Below, in pieces: positions 55,841 to 64,000 of a stretch of DNA of 64,000 nucleotides. The stretch's first letter is position 1; each line of letters begins with the position of its first letter. Below the pieces are notes generated by a model. It was given only the letters and a program-made list of their open reading frames with translations. It had not been told where the DNA came from and made no database searches. The position numbers were made by a program, and so were the translations under genes. The DNA comes from Sphingobacterium griseoflavum (GTDB lineage: Bacteria > Bacteroidota > Bacteroidia > Sphingobacteriales > Sphingobacteriaceae), in contig NZ_BNAF01000004.1 of the NCBI RefSeq assembly GCF_014653155.1, forward strand, positions 1-64,000. The letters are read 5' to 3'.

Positions 55841-56839
55841 TTAGTCGATAAGACCCATACTAAACGTATCGTATGGGTTGCCCGTATCGGTACCCAAGGG
55901 CACAATGCTTTCGAGTTTTGATAGCTCTGCATCCGTCAAAACGATGTCGGCTGCCGCTATATTCTGCGTTAGGTATTTTCTTCTTTTGGTACCTGGGATA
56001 GGTAGGATACCTTTATTTATAATCCATGCAAGTGCCAGTTGACTTGTAGTGATGCCTTTCTCTAACGCCATTGTTTCGATAGCTTTAACAAGCTCGATGT
56101 TCTTGTAAAAATGGGGCTCTTGGAAGCGTGGAATGGCACGTCGGAAATCATCTGCCGGAAGGTCATCCAATGTTTGTATTTGACCCGATAGAAATCCGCG
56201 GCCTAAAGGAGAATATGCCACAAACCCTATCCCCAGCTTTCGCAATGTATCTAGTATACCGCGCGATTCCGTCGTCCGCTCAAACAAGGAATATTCACTT
56301 TGCACAGCCGTGATGGGATGGATCGCGTGAGCCCGCTCGATTGTCGATGATGACACTTCAGATAGACCGATAAATCCAACTTTTCCTGCCTTTACAAGTT
56401 CGCTCATGGCGGCCACCGTTTCTTCGATGGGTGTATTTTTGTCAAGCCGGTGCATATAGTACAGATCGATGTAATCTGTGTGAAGGTTTTTTAGCGACCG
56501 CTCTACGGCTTTTTTAACATATTCTTTTTTCCCATTTATGGCCCAGGTCACTTTGTGGTTGTCGTCTATTTCCCAGCCAAATTTCGTCGCGATAATACAA
56601 TCGTTTCGGCGGCCTTTTATTGCTTTCGCAATCAATTGCTCATTCTTGAACGGGCCATACAAATCGGCTGTGTCCAAAAAATTACCACCCAATTCTAGCG
56701 ATTGGTGAATCGTGGCGATAGCTTCTCGCTCGTCTGCTTCCCCGTACATGTGTCCTTCTTCAAAACCTGTCATGCCCATGCAGCCCAAGCCTACACTTGG
56801 AACAATCAACCCCTCGCTTCCTAAATTTATTTTTTTCAT
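55841..56839 (-). CDS. Aldo/keto reductase
   Basis: 332 residues from the ATG at 56839 (MKKINLGSEGLIVPSVGLGCMGMTG). Catalytic tetrad visible: Asp and Tyr in FLDTADLYGP, Lys in IIATKFG, His in YYMHRLD. GFIGLSEVSSSTI, AVQSEYSLFER, GFVAYSPLGRGFLSG and IPGTKRRKYLTQNI are typical of the YajO/AKR13 group. An NADPH-dependent carbonyl reductase in the cytosol. First gene of a two-gene operon with an AraC regulator, in the cassette between the 52-bp direct repeats. Confidence 0.92.
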   Translation of the reverse strand: MKKINLGSEGLIVPSVGLGCMGMTGFEEGHMYGEADEREAIATIHQSLELGGNFLDTADLYGPFKNEQLIAKAIKGRRNDCIIATKFGWEIDDNHKVTWAINGKKEYVKKAVERSLKNLHTDYIDLYYMHRLDKNTPIEETVAAMSELVKAGKVGFIGLSEVSSSTIERAHAIHPITAVQSEYSLFERTTESRGILDTLRKLGIGFVAYSPLGRGFLSGQIQTLDDLPADDFRRAIPRFQEPHFYKNIELVKAIETMALEKGITTSQLALAWIINKGILPIPGTKRRKYLTQNIAAADIVLTDAELSKLESIVPLGTDTGNPYDTFSMGLID

Positions 56840-57220
56840 TTTTGCCTTTATTAGTATGAAACAAAGTTCGCGAAGCATGCGATACCTGTTGTATGCGGAA
56901 CCCTGAAAGTTCTAAGCAAATCAAGGGTTTGTGCTAAAGTTTAGTCCCTAAACGTTCATGCTGAGCAATCTACCCATTGCATTGTTGGGTCTGCATAAGA
57001 TAAAAAATAGGTAAACCTACCTTAGCAACCCATTATTTGAATCGAAGGGATCTCGTTGTGCAAGGCATCAAAAAAATATTACATTTGTAGAGAGGGGCTT
57101 GACGATGACAATCTTTTTTGCTTCCTTTCCGATTTACCTTTGTGGTAACAGATGGTTTTCCTAAACAGGGAAGTGCAGGTAGTATGTGGGAAACAGCTTT
57201 TATTAATTGCCGAAAGACGA
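56840..57220. other. Intergenic region between divergent genes, with candidate promoters
   Basis: 381 bp. On the plus strand TTG (57056-57058), 21 bp and TACATTTG (57080-57087) fit the Bacteroidota promoter; TACCTTTG at 57135-57142 is a second -7-like box. Neither is certain. Confidence 0.4.
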
Positions 57221-57961
57221 ATGCCAATGGAATACAACATCGTTAAACCTAGGGAAGGATTAGCTGCCTTTATCCATTTTTATTGGGAATTGAAAGGCAA
57301 CCAAAACGGAGAAGCTTGGGAACGTGTTTTTCCCGACGGCTGCGCGGGGATCATGCTGAATTTGGGAAATAAATGTCTCACAGATAATGGCAGGTTTACG
57401 ATGGAATTTGGGAAAACTTATGTGGTTGGTGCAATGAATTCGTTTAAAGACAGTTTGATAACTGTCGATACGCATATAGTAGGAGTGTGCCTGAAGCCCG
57501 CAACTTTTGCCAATTTTTACAGTTATGCGCCCCAGGATGAATTAACCAATCATACTGTCGAATTGGAAAAGTCCAACTGTTTCGTTGTCGGTCATGCCTT
57601 GGACAGTCCATTCCGTTACTTTGATCGCTTTTATGCTGGAAGAATGCAATCCAAAACGAATCAATTGCATTCCGTTATTCAGGATATCCATGACGCGAAC
57701 GGACTGACTCGTATAGGCGAGCTCGCCAAAAGAAATTGCACGACGGTACGCCAGCTAGAGAGGGATTTTAAGAGGCTTATCGGTCTGTCACCAAAGGAGT
57801 ATGCCAACATTATCCGTTTCCAACGTGCTTTATTTCTCATCAAGCGTTCGGATCAAAACCGCAGTTTGCTGGACATAGCTTTTGAGTGTGGCTATTATGA
57901 CCATGCCCATCTCTGTCTCGATGTCAAACGGAATACGGGACTTTCTCCCTCTTTACTTTAA
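57221..57961 (+). CDS. AraC-family transcriptional regulator (DUF6597-like N-terminus)
   Basis: 246 residues from the ATG at 57221 (MPMEYNIVKPREGLAAFI); a second ATG at 57227 is as likely. The open frame starts earlier at 57152 without support. N-terminal sensing domain (about 1-130): HFYWELKGNQ, RVFPDGCAGIMLNLGNKC and GVCLKPATFANFY, typical of the DUF6597-type group. C-terminal HTH (about 150-246): IGELAKRNCTTVRQLERDFKRLIGLSPKEYANIIRFQRAL and LLDIAFECGYYDHAHLCLDVKRNTGLSPS. It probably controls the DHFR-like gene 73 bp downstream. Confidence 0.88.
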   Translation: MPMEYNIVKPREGLAAFIHFYWELKGNQNGEAWERVFPDGCAGIMLNLGNKCLTDNGRFTMEFGKTYVVGAMNSFKDSLITVDTHIVGVCLKPATFANFYSYAPQDELTNHTVELEKSNCFVVGHALDSPFRYFDRFYAGRMQSKTNQLHSVIQDIHDANGLTRIGELAKRNCTTVRQLERDFKRLIGLSPKEYANIIRFQRALFLIKRSDQNRSLLDIAFECGYYDHAHLCLDVKRNTGLSPSLL

Positions 57962-58034
57962 TTTTGTCGCATTTTTACAAAGTGTGGTTTATCGCGTAGG
58001 CGTAAATTTGCAGAAACATTAAAATCAAGAACAA

Positions 58035-58601
58035 ATGCGAAAAATCTCACTTTTCATTGCTATGAGCCTAGATGGTTATATTGCCAAACCGAACGACGAT
58101 CTTAGCTTTTTAAAACTGGTAGAAAAAGAAGGAGAAGACTATGGCTATGCGGAATTTACATCGCGTATTGATACCTTAATTATTGGCCGAAAAACCTATG
58201 ACTATGTGGTTCGTGAAATTGGAACTTCTCACTACGACAACGGGCAACGAGATATTTATGTCATTACAAGAAACGAGCGACCACAAGTTGGTAGGACGAT
58301 TTTTTATACCGACGACTTAACCAAACTGGTGGACCGCTTGAAATCGGAAAATGGTAAACACATCTATTGTGACGGCGGAGCTGAAGTGATCAACGAACTA
58401 CTAAGGCGCGATGCCATAGACGAAATTATTATCTCCGTTGTTCCTGTTTTGCTAGGTAATGGAACACGACTGTTCAACGCAGGAAGACCGGAGCAAACAC
58501 TGGAATTTGTGATGGCAAAAACTTTTGATAGCGGATTGATACAATTGCATTACGAGCGTAAAATTGAAAGACAAACGGCCGAGCACGAGATTTTTTTTTA
58601 A
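58035..58601 (+). CDS. Dihydrofolate reductase-like / RibD C-terminal domain reductase
   Basis: 188 residues. MRKISLFIAMSLDGYIAKPNDDLSFL is the hallmark N-terminus of YwjB/YyaP-type reductases, followed by LIIGRKTYDYV, IYCDGGAEVINELLRRDAIDEIIISVVPVLLGNGTRLF. It is a cytosolic NADPH-dependent reductase of unknown substrate; these genes frequently accompany AraC-family regulators. TAAATTTG at 58003-58010 is a -7-like box close before the ATG. Confidence 0.9.
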   Translation: MRKISLFIAMSLDGYIAKPNDDLSFLKLVEKEGEDYGYAEFTSRIDTLIIGRKTYDYVVREIGTSHYDNGQRDIYVITRNERPQVGRTIFYTDDLTKLVDRLKSENGKHIYCDGGAEVINELLRRDAIDEIIISVVPVLLGNGTRLFNAGRPEQTLEFVMAKTFDSGLIQLHYERKIERQTAEHEIFF

Positions 58602-58820
58602 GCCGCACCCCTAGGTATGTCCCCTGTTGCAATTCTTGGCGACAAGAAGATATACGCTGTCGTGCAAACTTCTTGCCATGGAGTCGAAGAATATATAGCT
58701 GCTGTTTTTAGATCGTAGAACATAATATGTTCCGGTTTATCTTGCGCTTTTGAATTTGGATACTGCTACAGACGACGCAAAGAGGCGTACGATGAAAAAG
58801 TAATATTAATTAAACAAGCT

Positions 58821-59195
58821 ATGAAAAATAAAAGTAGAATTATTTATTGGATCGCAACTATTTGGCTAAGCTTAGGGATGGTTTCCACAGGAATAGTGCA
58901 GTTAATTCAAATGGACGAAGAAGTCCAAAAAATGGATGCGCTGGGTTATCCGTCTTATCTTCTAACCATTATTGGAGTATGGAAAATTTTAGGTGTGCTG
59001 ACCATATTGCTTCCAAGATTTCCGCTTGTAAAAGAATGGGCCTACGCAGGCTTTTTCTTCCTGCTATCAGGCGCTGTTTTTACGCACGTTGCCATGGCCG
59101 ACGGCCCAATGGAATATGTTGGACCGGCACTACTGCTATTGTTAACTGGACTGTCATGGTATTTTAGGCCGCCAAACCGAAAGTTAAGTTGCTAA
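58821..59195 (+). CDS. DoxX-family membrane protein
   Basis: 124 residues, four predicted helices: IIYWIATIWLSLGMVSTGIVQLI, YLLTIIGVWKILGVLTILLPRF, WAYAGFFFLLSGAVFTHVAM, YVGPALLLLLTGLSWYF. The pattern, including the LG.P.YL..I.G.WK.LG motif, is DoxX-like. An inner-membrane protein with an uncertain redox or quinone-related role. Last gene of the cassette before the right-hand direct repeat. Confidence 0.85.
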   Translation: MKNKSRIIYWIATIWLSLGMVSTGIVQLIQMDEEVQKMDALGYPSYLLTIIGVWKILGVLTILLPRFPLVKEWAYAGFFFLLSGAVFTHVAMADGPMEYVGPALLLLLTGLSWYFRPPNRKLSC

Positions 59196-59283
59196 CCGTG
59201 ACATTTAAAATCCATCGACTGGGTAATGGATAACAGGTACGCTATTGAAACGAGCTTCGCTATGTTCTAATCCCAGCTTGCTG

Positions 59284-59335
59284 CACAAAAAAAGCCCAAT
59301 CTTTCGATTGAGCTTTTTTGTGATCCCGCTGGGAT
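59284..59335. repeat. Right-hand 52-bp direct repeat: terminator copy plus truncated tRNA-Lys 3' end
   Basis: Identical to 54454-54505. It includes the complete terminator hairpin of the first tRNA-Lys and the last 15 nt of that tRNA, then diverges at 59336. Sequence 59336-59420 contains two GTTCGAA T-loop-like motifs. Together these look like tRNA remnants at an old recombination or integration junction. Confidence 0.85.
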
Positions 59336-59422
59336 ATGTTCCGTCTCACCACCCCGCACACAAGCCCGGAACGAGGGCGTTCGAACCCATCCCAACCCTT
59401 CTGTTCGAATCCCTTAAATAGC

Positions 59423-59448
59423 AAAAAAGGCACAATTTCTTGTGCCTT
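59423..59448 (-). terminator. Terminator of the second tRNA-Lys gene
   Basis: Stem AAGGCACAA/TTGTGCCTT with TTTC/GAAA loop; T-run on the minus strand. It differs in sequence from the first tRNA's terminator. Confidence 0.85.
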
Positions 59449-59451
59449 CCG

Positions 59452-59524
59452 TGATCCCGCTGGGATTCGAACCCAGGACCCATACATTAAAAGTGTATTG
59501 CTCTACCAGCTGAGCTACGGAATC
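59452..59524 (-). tRNA. tRNA-Lys (UUU), second copy
   Basis: 73 nt, identical to the copy at 54491-54563 along its whole length, with the same anticodon loop CTTTTAA. It has its own distinct terminator. Confidence 0.95.
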
Positions 59525-59662
59525 TTACTTCTATCGTTTCGAAGCAACCTTCGTTGTTTGAAGTGATGCAAAGGTATAAAAAATGTTGATTTGAGCCAAA
59601 CCAAAGCGGTTTTATTTTTTATTGATACTTTTAAATGCTTGTTTTTCAGTTTGAAAAAATGG

Positions 59663-60526
59663 TTAGAGAATCTGTTTTGCGGAGATCATGCGGGCTGCGT
59701 GGTTGAGATCTTTTCGTAAGCGTAGCCTCCCGAATCCTTTTTTGCGAAGCAAATCCACCGTTTGTTCGGCAAGGTATTGGTTTATCTCGAAAAATAAAGC
59801 ACCGTGAGATTCCATATGTTTTTTAGCAAGGTCTGCGGCTACGTCGTAAAAAAGGAGTGGGTTATGTTCCTCGACAAATAAGGCCAAATGCGGTTCGTAT
59901 TGCAACACGTTGCTATGCATCCCAGCTTGCTCTTTGGGCGTGATATAAGGTGGGTTGCTAACCACAACGGTGTAACGTTGGCTGTCCTGCATAAAACTAT
60001 CCCATTCCAAGATATCCGCCTGTATAAAATTGACCGGAACGCCCAGTTGGACCGCGTTTTCACGCGCCACAGCTATAGCCTCTTTGGAGATGTCCAGCGC
60101 ATCGACGCGCGCGTTGGGAAGGTGCTTCGCCAGGCTGATAGCGATGCACCCAGAACCTGTGCCAATGTCCAGTATGGTCAGATCGCGTATATCTGCATAT
60201 TCTTGGATGATCCAATCGACAAGTTCTTCCGTTTCGGGTCTCGGAATGAGCGTATGCTCGTTAACCTTAAAACGCAGGCCATAAAAATCAGCTTCGCCAA
60301 TAATGTGTTGGATTGGTCGACCCCGCTGCAATTCCTGCAACATATGCAAGAACTGGATGGATGCACCGTCTTCTACCAACGTATGGCGCTCCAATGCATA
60401 ATGTACGGCTTTCTTATTGCGGATGAAGCTATAGGCCAACAGAAAAATCTGCCTGCTTTCGTCTGCATCATAGAGCGAGGCAAGTTGCTTGCTATATTCA
60501 TCTGCCCAAGATTTGTAATCTTTCAT
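59663..60526 (-). CDS. prmC: Peptide chain release factor N5-glutamine methyltransferase
   Basis: 287 residues, normal family length. An N-terminal helical domain (about 1-75) is followed by a Rossmann methyltransferase domain: FYGLRFKVNEHTLIPRPETEELVDW, SAM site ILDIGTGSGCIAI (118-130), VDALDISKEAI, and the catalytic NPPY (191-194) that binds the glutamine amide. It methylates the GGQ glutamine of RF1/RF2 in the cytosol. Divergent from ribD with 63 bp between the starts; this neighbour pair is common in Bacteroidota. Confidence 0.95.
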   Translation of the reverse strand: MKDYKSWADEYSKQLASLYDADESRQIFLLAYSFIRNKKAVHYALERHTLVEDGASIQFLHMLQELQRGRPIQHIIGEADFYGLRFKVNEHTLIPRPETEELVDWIIQEYADIRDLTILDIGTGSGCIAISLAKHLPNARVDALDISKEAIAVARENAVQLGVPVNFIQADILEWDSFMQDSQRYTVVVSNPPYITPKEQAGMHSNVLQYEPHLALFVEEHNPLLFYDVAADLAKKHMESHGALFFEINQYLAEQTVDLLRKKGFGRLRLRKDLNHAARMISAKQIL

Positions 60527-60589
60527 GTTGCAAACTTACAAAAGCGGCCCGCACTTTTTATATTCTTTGCTAAATACTAAGTTTGTATC

Positions 60590-61642
60590 ATGGTACATGA
60601 TGAAGCATATATGCGTCGCTGCCTTGATTTGGCCGCGTTAGGTGCAGGAACGGTAAGTCCGAATCCAATGGTGGGCGCTGTAATCGTTTGCGACGGACGG
60701 ATTATTGGAGAGGGCTACACATCCCCCTATGGAGGACCACATGCCGAGGTCAATGCGGTGCAGGACGCCATGCGCGTTTTAGGGGAGGAGCTTGCTAAGC
60801 AGCTGTTTAAAAGGTCAACGATATATGTCAGCCTAGAGCCCTGCGCTCATCATGGAAATACACCTCCATGTGCGGATATGCTTGTACGCCATCGCTTTGC
60901 ACGCGTGGTGATCGGCTGCTTGGATCCTTTTGCGAAGGTAAATGGTCAAGGTTTGCAGAAATTGCAAGCTAGCGGAATGGTGACGGAGGTAGGTGTTCTG
61001 GAATCGGAATGCCGCTTTATGAACCGCCGTTTCTTTACGCGGATCACGCAACAAAGACCCTATGTGATTTTGAAATGGGCAGAAACCAATAATGGCATGT
61101 TTGCGCCTGTTGAACCCGGACAGGCCTGGATAAGTAATAAGGCAAGTAAGCAATTGGTGCATAAATGGCGTTCGGAAGAAGATGCGGTCTTGGTTGGAAC
61201 GGCCACAGCGCTACTCGATAATCCATCGCTGACCGTCAGGCTTTGGAAAGGCCGTAATCCGAAACGGGTGCTTATCGACCGGGATTTGGTGGTTCCTGCA
61301 GATGCCGCCCTCTATGACGAGGCAGCCGAGACCATCGTGTTCAATGCCATAAAAACCGATTGGCACGCTAAGCTGAAACTGATCGCCTTAGAAAATTTTC
61401 CGCTTTATTTACCACAAAATATTTTGTACCAGCTTTACCTGATGGATGTGCAGTCAATTATCATTGAAGGTGGAGTTAAAACGTTGCAACAGTTTATCCA
61501 TGCGGGCATATGGGATGAAGCGCGGGTTTTTGTGTCTCCAACTACTTGGACGAACGGTATAGCATCCCCAGTGCTGAACCAAGATCCCGCGTCTTCCATA
61601 GCAGTTGGCAGCGATACCTTATCGTTTTATTTCAATACGTAA
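60590..61642 (+). CDS. ribD: Bifunctional riboflavin biosynthesis deaminase/reductase
   Basis: 350 residues. N-terminal deaminase (about 5-145): TVSPNPMVGAVIV, zinc motif HAEVNA (His51, Glu53) and PCAHHGNTPPC (Cys85, Cys94). C-terminal reductase (about 148-345): RPYVILKWAETNNGMF, WISNKAS..LVHKWRSEEDAVLVGTATALLDNPSLTVR, and IIEGGVKTLQQFI. It performs the second and third steps of riboflavin synthesis in the cytosol. It ends 4 bp before the convergent hypothetical gene. Confidence 0.95.
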   Translation: MVHDEAYMRRCLDLAALGAGTVSPNPMVGAVIVCDGRIIGEGYTSPYGGPHAEVNAVQDAMRVLGEELAKQLFKRSTIYVSLEPCAHHGNTPPCADMLVRHRFARVVIGCLDPFAKVNGQGLQKLQASGMVTEVGVLESECRFMNRRFFTRITQQRPYVILKWAETNNGMFAPVEPGQAWISNKASKQLVHKWRSEEDAVLVGTATALLDNPSLTVRLWKGRNPKRVLIDRDLVVPADAALYDEAAETIVFNAIKTDWHAKLKLIALENFPLYLPQNILYQLYLMDVQSIIIEGGVKTLQQFIHAGIWDEARVFVSPTTWTNGIASPVLNQDPASSIAVGSDTLSFYFNT

Positions 61643-61645
61643 ATG

Positions 61646-62026
61646 CTAGTAGACCTTAGGGCTGTCCAAAAGATCGGCGACGTAGCCAAGGACTTCTTGT
61701 TCTTGATGTCCATCTTCCAGCATAGAAAACGTCAAATACGCCGCATAGATTTCTGCGCTAAAAACCACGTGTTTGTCCGCGATGATATTATCGATCACTT
61801 CCTCGTTTACCGCGATGCCAATATGATGCAGCTCGTTGTGTAGGTTGGTTGATATGCTACAATGATCTTCTCCAGACGCAAAAGCGACAATAATGTGTAA
61901 GACGAGTTTGTCCATAATTTCTGGACTTATCTTGGCAGCTTTCTCTCCGTAAGTGTTGAAATCAATTCTGTTCTTAGCACTATGGACAATTTTATCCCAT
62001 ATCAGGTATTCTGTTTTCGTGTGCAT
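61646..62026 (-). CDS. Uncharacterised 126-residue cytosolic protein
   Basis: 126 residues, no signal peptide or membrane helix, mostly helical. Blocks such as KISPEIMDKLVLHIIVAFASGEDHCSIS and VIDNIIADKHVVFSAEIYAAYLTFSMLEDG look conserved in style, but I recognise no family. The stop lies 4 bp from the ribD stop on the other strand. A real gene is likely from its length, codon use and position. Confidence 0.65.
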   Translation of the reverse strand: MHTKTEYLIWDKIVHSAKNRIDFNTYGEKAAKISPEIMDKLVLHIIVAFASGEDHCSISTNLHNELHHIGIAVNEEVIDNIIADKHVVFSAEIYAAYLTFSMLEDGHQEQEVLGYVADLLDSPKVY

Positions 62027-62160
62027 AATAAAAGAAGTTTATAATCTACTCTAAAGTTACTAAAAAGAAGGCATATGCAAAACAGCAATCTAAATTTTAT
62101 AAAACTAGGTGCGACTCGAAATTGTTATAGCTGTAGTTTACATGAAAAAAAGGAGGAAAT

Positions 62161-62541
62161 ATGCTACCAGAATCAGGTAATAGCAAAATGGATAAACGAG
62201 AAGAAGCCACAGCGAAACCGTCAGACGATTTGATCTACGATGCAGAAAAATCGTCATATGTATATGATGTCGCCAATGGAGATCCCGATTACGAGCATCC
62301 AGCAGATTATCCGACGCTGAGCGAAGGCGCCGAAGACGATGACTCTAGCTACGACGAAGCAAATCCTTTCGTAGGTGATGAATATGCTGAGAAGGACGAA
62401 CTTAAGGGTGAAAATCTAGAAAATTCAAATATGCATATCGTAGGAGAAGAAGATTTGAAAGTAAGCCCTTATGACAAGAAGCTGGCGGAAGATATGGAAG
62501 ACTATCGCGATGATTTGGACGAAGAGGGATATCCTAAATAA
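62161..62541 (+). CDS. Very acidic small protein, unknown
   Basis: 126 residues, about one-third Asp and Glu, low in hydrophobics, and probably largely disordered. Tyr recurs in acidic settings (LIYDAEKSSYVYDVANGDPDYE, DDSSYDEANPF). An AGGAGG ribosome-binding site is 4 bp before the ATG at 62161, an unusually strong Shine-Dalgarno for this genome; an ATG at 62188 is an alternative. No signal peptide. A strong terminator follows. I recognise no family; stress-related acidic proteins of similar composition exist, but that is only an analogy. Confidence 0.7.
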   Translation: MLPESGNSKMDKREEATAKPSDDLIYDAEKSSYVYDVANGDPDYEHPADYPTLSEGAEDDDSSYDEANPFVGDEYAEKDELKGENLENSNMHIVGEEDLKVSPYDKKLAEDMEDYRDDLDEEGYPK

Positions 62542-62570
62542 ATTAAAGTATCTGATTTCTAATTATTTAA

Positions 62571-62604
62571 AAAGAGTGAAGTTAAAAACTTCACTCTTTT
62601 TGTT
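62571..62604 (+). terminator. Strong intrinsic terminator
   Basis: AAAGAGTGAAGTT/AACTTCACTCTTT stem with a three-base A loop and T-rich tail, 30 bp after the acidic-protein gene. Confidence 0.92.
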
Positions 62605-63004
62605 TTTAATTCCTATTTTTATCTGACAACTATAAACTACTTTTAATCGACTGTAAACTACTATTCTTATGACTACTTACATGTGCTTATTTCCTGTGTT
62701 TCTGAAGTACAAAAAATCTACAAGGCCGCGCTAATACATCGCCTTCTTTTGGCCTTTTATTCGGTATCCAAAACGTGTGATCCTATGAGAATACCTGGAT
62801 CGACCTAACGGTCGCAGCCTTTTCTTATGGCTATTGCCTTTTCGGAAAATACGTTTTGTGTTCAAGCTCAGCTATCATTTGGACGCGTGGCACTGCCGTG
62901 TCTGGATTAACCGTATTCGATTGCCAAGATCTTTCAACCCCCGGCACCATGCTGCTGGAGGGGCTATTTCATTACTTTTTTCTAATCATCATAAACTCAT
63001 ACTT
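62605..63004. other. Intergenic region before the second susC
   Basis: About 400 bp with no credible gene. No HTCS-type C-run/TTTTTGACC motif and no exact TTTG/TAnnTTTG pair were seen; a loose TTTTG...TATCATTTG lies near 62848-62877. Confidence 0.4.
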
Positions 63005-64000
63005 ATGCGAACAACACAAAGCTACAAGAAAGATTTTCGAAAGTTTCTGTATGTAGGAACATCAATCTTCACTTGTTTTGGTTATTCCCTGCCAAGTCAA
63101 TGTGTGTATGCCACGGGAGACCACCACCTCCTTTACATGCATCTCCAGCAGGAAAAAATTACGGTAAAGGGTGTGGTACGGAACCAAGAAAACGGGGAGG
63201 GCGTTCCGGGCGTAACCGTTACCGTTGTTGGAGGTAGCCTAGCCACAACAACGGACGCCAAGGGATACTACGAACTACCGGAAGTGCCTTCCAACGGACA
63301 GTTGCGCTTCAATATGGTGGGAATGGACCCCGTAACCGAAGAGGTGAACGGACGAACCGCGATCGATGTGCTTTTGCTGACGTCGAATGCCAGTATTGAC
63401 GAGGTCGTCGTTGTTGGATATGGAACACAGAAGCGGGAGACGGTAACAGGAGCCGTGGTAGCGGTAAAAGGAGAAGAATTGCAAAAATCGCCCGCGTTAA
63501 ATGTTTCCAATGCGATTGCTGGGCGTGTTCCCGGCGTTATAGCAACCAACGGCAGTGCCGAGCCTGGCTACGATGGATCGGCAATCCGGATCCGTGGATC
63601 CAACACCCTAGGAGACAGCGGACCATTAATTGTGATCGATGGTATCCCTGCCCGGCAGGGAGGCTTTGAAAGGCTGAACCCAGCCGATATCGAAAACATA
63701 TCGGTGCTAAAAGATGCTTCAGCGGCAATTTATGGTGCCCGGGCCGCCAATGGTGTTATTTTGGTCACGACTAAGCGCGGTAAAACCGGTAAACCAAAGC
63801 TATCCTACACCTTCAATCAAGGCTATTCGCAGCCCACGGTGATCCCCAAATTGGCCGATGCGAATCAATATGCAGAAATGCGGAATGAGTTGGAAATATT
63901 CAAGCTTCCGGTTTCAGAATGGTCTAGCGCGTTAAATGGTTTCAATACCAATGGAAGCTATTTGCGTCCCAACGGAACAACACTTGAAGCCCCCTTTACG
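63005..64000 (+). CDS. SusC/RagA family TonB-linked outer membrane protein, 5' part
   Basis: The frame is open from the ATG at 63005 to the window end (332 codons), so the gene is truncated by the window edge. The N-terminus has an atypical long hydrophobic leader (about 13-37). A carboxypeptidase-regulatory-like domain (ITVKGVVRNQENGEGVPGV onward, about 52-125) is followed by the SusC motif DEVVVVGYGTQKRETVTGAV, then plug motifs NAIAGRVPGVI, IRIRGSNTLG, PLIVIDGIPA and AAIYGARAANGVILVTTKRG. A susD partner is expected just beyond the window. The longer leader and the promoter region lacking the operator motif suggest a separate PUL from the one at 14846. Confidence 0.93.
   Translation, partial: MRTTQSYKKDFRKFLYVGTSIFTCFGYSLPSQCVYATGDHHLLYMHLQQEKITVKGVVRNQENGEGVPGVTVTVVGGSLATTTDAKGYYELPEVPSNGQLRFNMVGMDPVTEEVNGRTAIDVLLLTSNASIDEVVVVGYGTQKRETVTGAVVAVKGEELQKSPALNVSNAIAGRVPGVIATNGSAEPGYDGSAIRIRGSNTLGDSGPLIVIDGIPARQGGFERLNPADIENISVLKDASAAIYGARAANGVILVTTKRGKTGKPKLSYTFNQGYSQPTVIPKLADANQYAEMRNELEIFKLPVSEWSSALNGFNTNGSYLRPNGTTLEAPFT

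Noticed and set aside
54454-59335. Calling the cassette a complete integrative element
   Set aside because: No integrase, transfer or replication gene is present, and the position of the tRNA remnant does not fit a simple integration model.
60578-60585. TAAGTTTG as the ribD promoter
   Set aside because: It would place the transcription start at or inside the ribD start codon; no correctly spaced -33 box.

Overview
The window comes from a Bacteroidota chromosome, most likely a Sphingobacteriaceae member (Sphingobacterium, Pedobacter or Olivibacter type). The basis is SusC/SusD pairs, a hybrid two-component regulator of the HTCS type, many Bacteroidota-specific DUF lipoproteins, TTTG-(N)-TAnnTTTG promoters and A-rich translation starts. 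No plasmid replication genes, phage structural genes, integrase or CRISPR array were seen.

Region 1 (1-7700) is repeat-rich. It holds a truncated and a complete Rpn-family (PD-(D/E)XK) nuclease/putative transposase gene. Around them, all in one orientation, lie three kinds of dispersed non-coding repeat: A (about 250-300 bp, five copies), B (about 130-260 bp, following each A) and C (two tandem arrays of 130- or 132-bp units rich in small hairpins). Ordinary genes sit between them: hchA (Hsp31/glyoxalase III) and a double DUF4394 lipoprotein. A minisatellite ends the region beside a DUF3857/transglutaminase/DUF2569 membrane protein.

Region 2 (10429-29586) is a complete polysaccharide-utilization locus. 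A divergent HTCS sensor/regulator faces susC, susD, three accessory surface lipoproteins (DUF4959/5126/5000, DUF4998/5013 and an Fn3-like/HExxH protein), a small DUF4488-like protein, a GH16-GH43 fusion and a GH2 beta-galactosidase. A strong terminator divides it into two transcription units, and a C-run/TTTTTGACC motif occurs upstream of both. The enzymes point to a beta-1,3-galactan or arabinogalactan-like substrate (inference).

Region 3 (29607-46700) carries a MutS-like ATPase, a TonB receptor followed by an LVIVD-repeat lipoprotein and a probable outer-membrane barrel, a siderophore receptor, a RidA / Crp-family / DUF4202 block, an SMP-30-like lactonase, a FucP-type sugar transporter and a lipoprotein resembling MGH1-type glycosidases.

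Region 4 (46700-54400) has small lipoproteins, an SH3-domain protein, a strong small-RNA candidate with its own promoter, operator and terminator, a DUF1398 protein, a sugar isomerase-like protein, an NAPE-PLD-like hydrolase, a class-C-type serine hydrolase and a TauE/DUF1634 exporter pair.

Region 5 (54454-59524) is a regulator/reductase cassette (AraC, aldo/keto reductase, AraC, DHFR-like reductase, DoxX). It is bounded by 52-bp direct repeats that include the 3' end of tRNA-Lys, and two complete tRNA-Lys(UUU) genes lie at its edges. Beyond it are prmC, ribD, two uncharacterised genes and the start of another susC that runs off the window.
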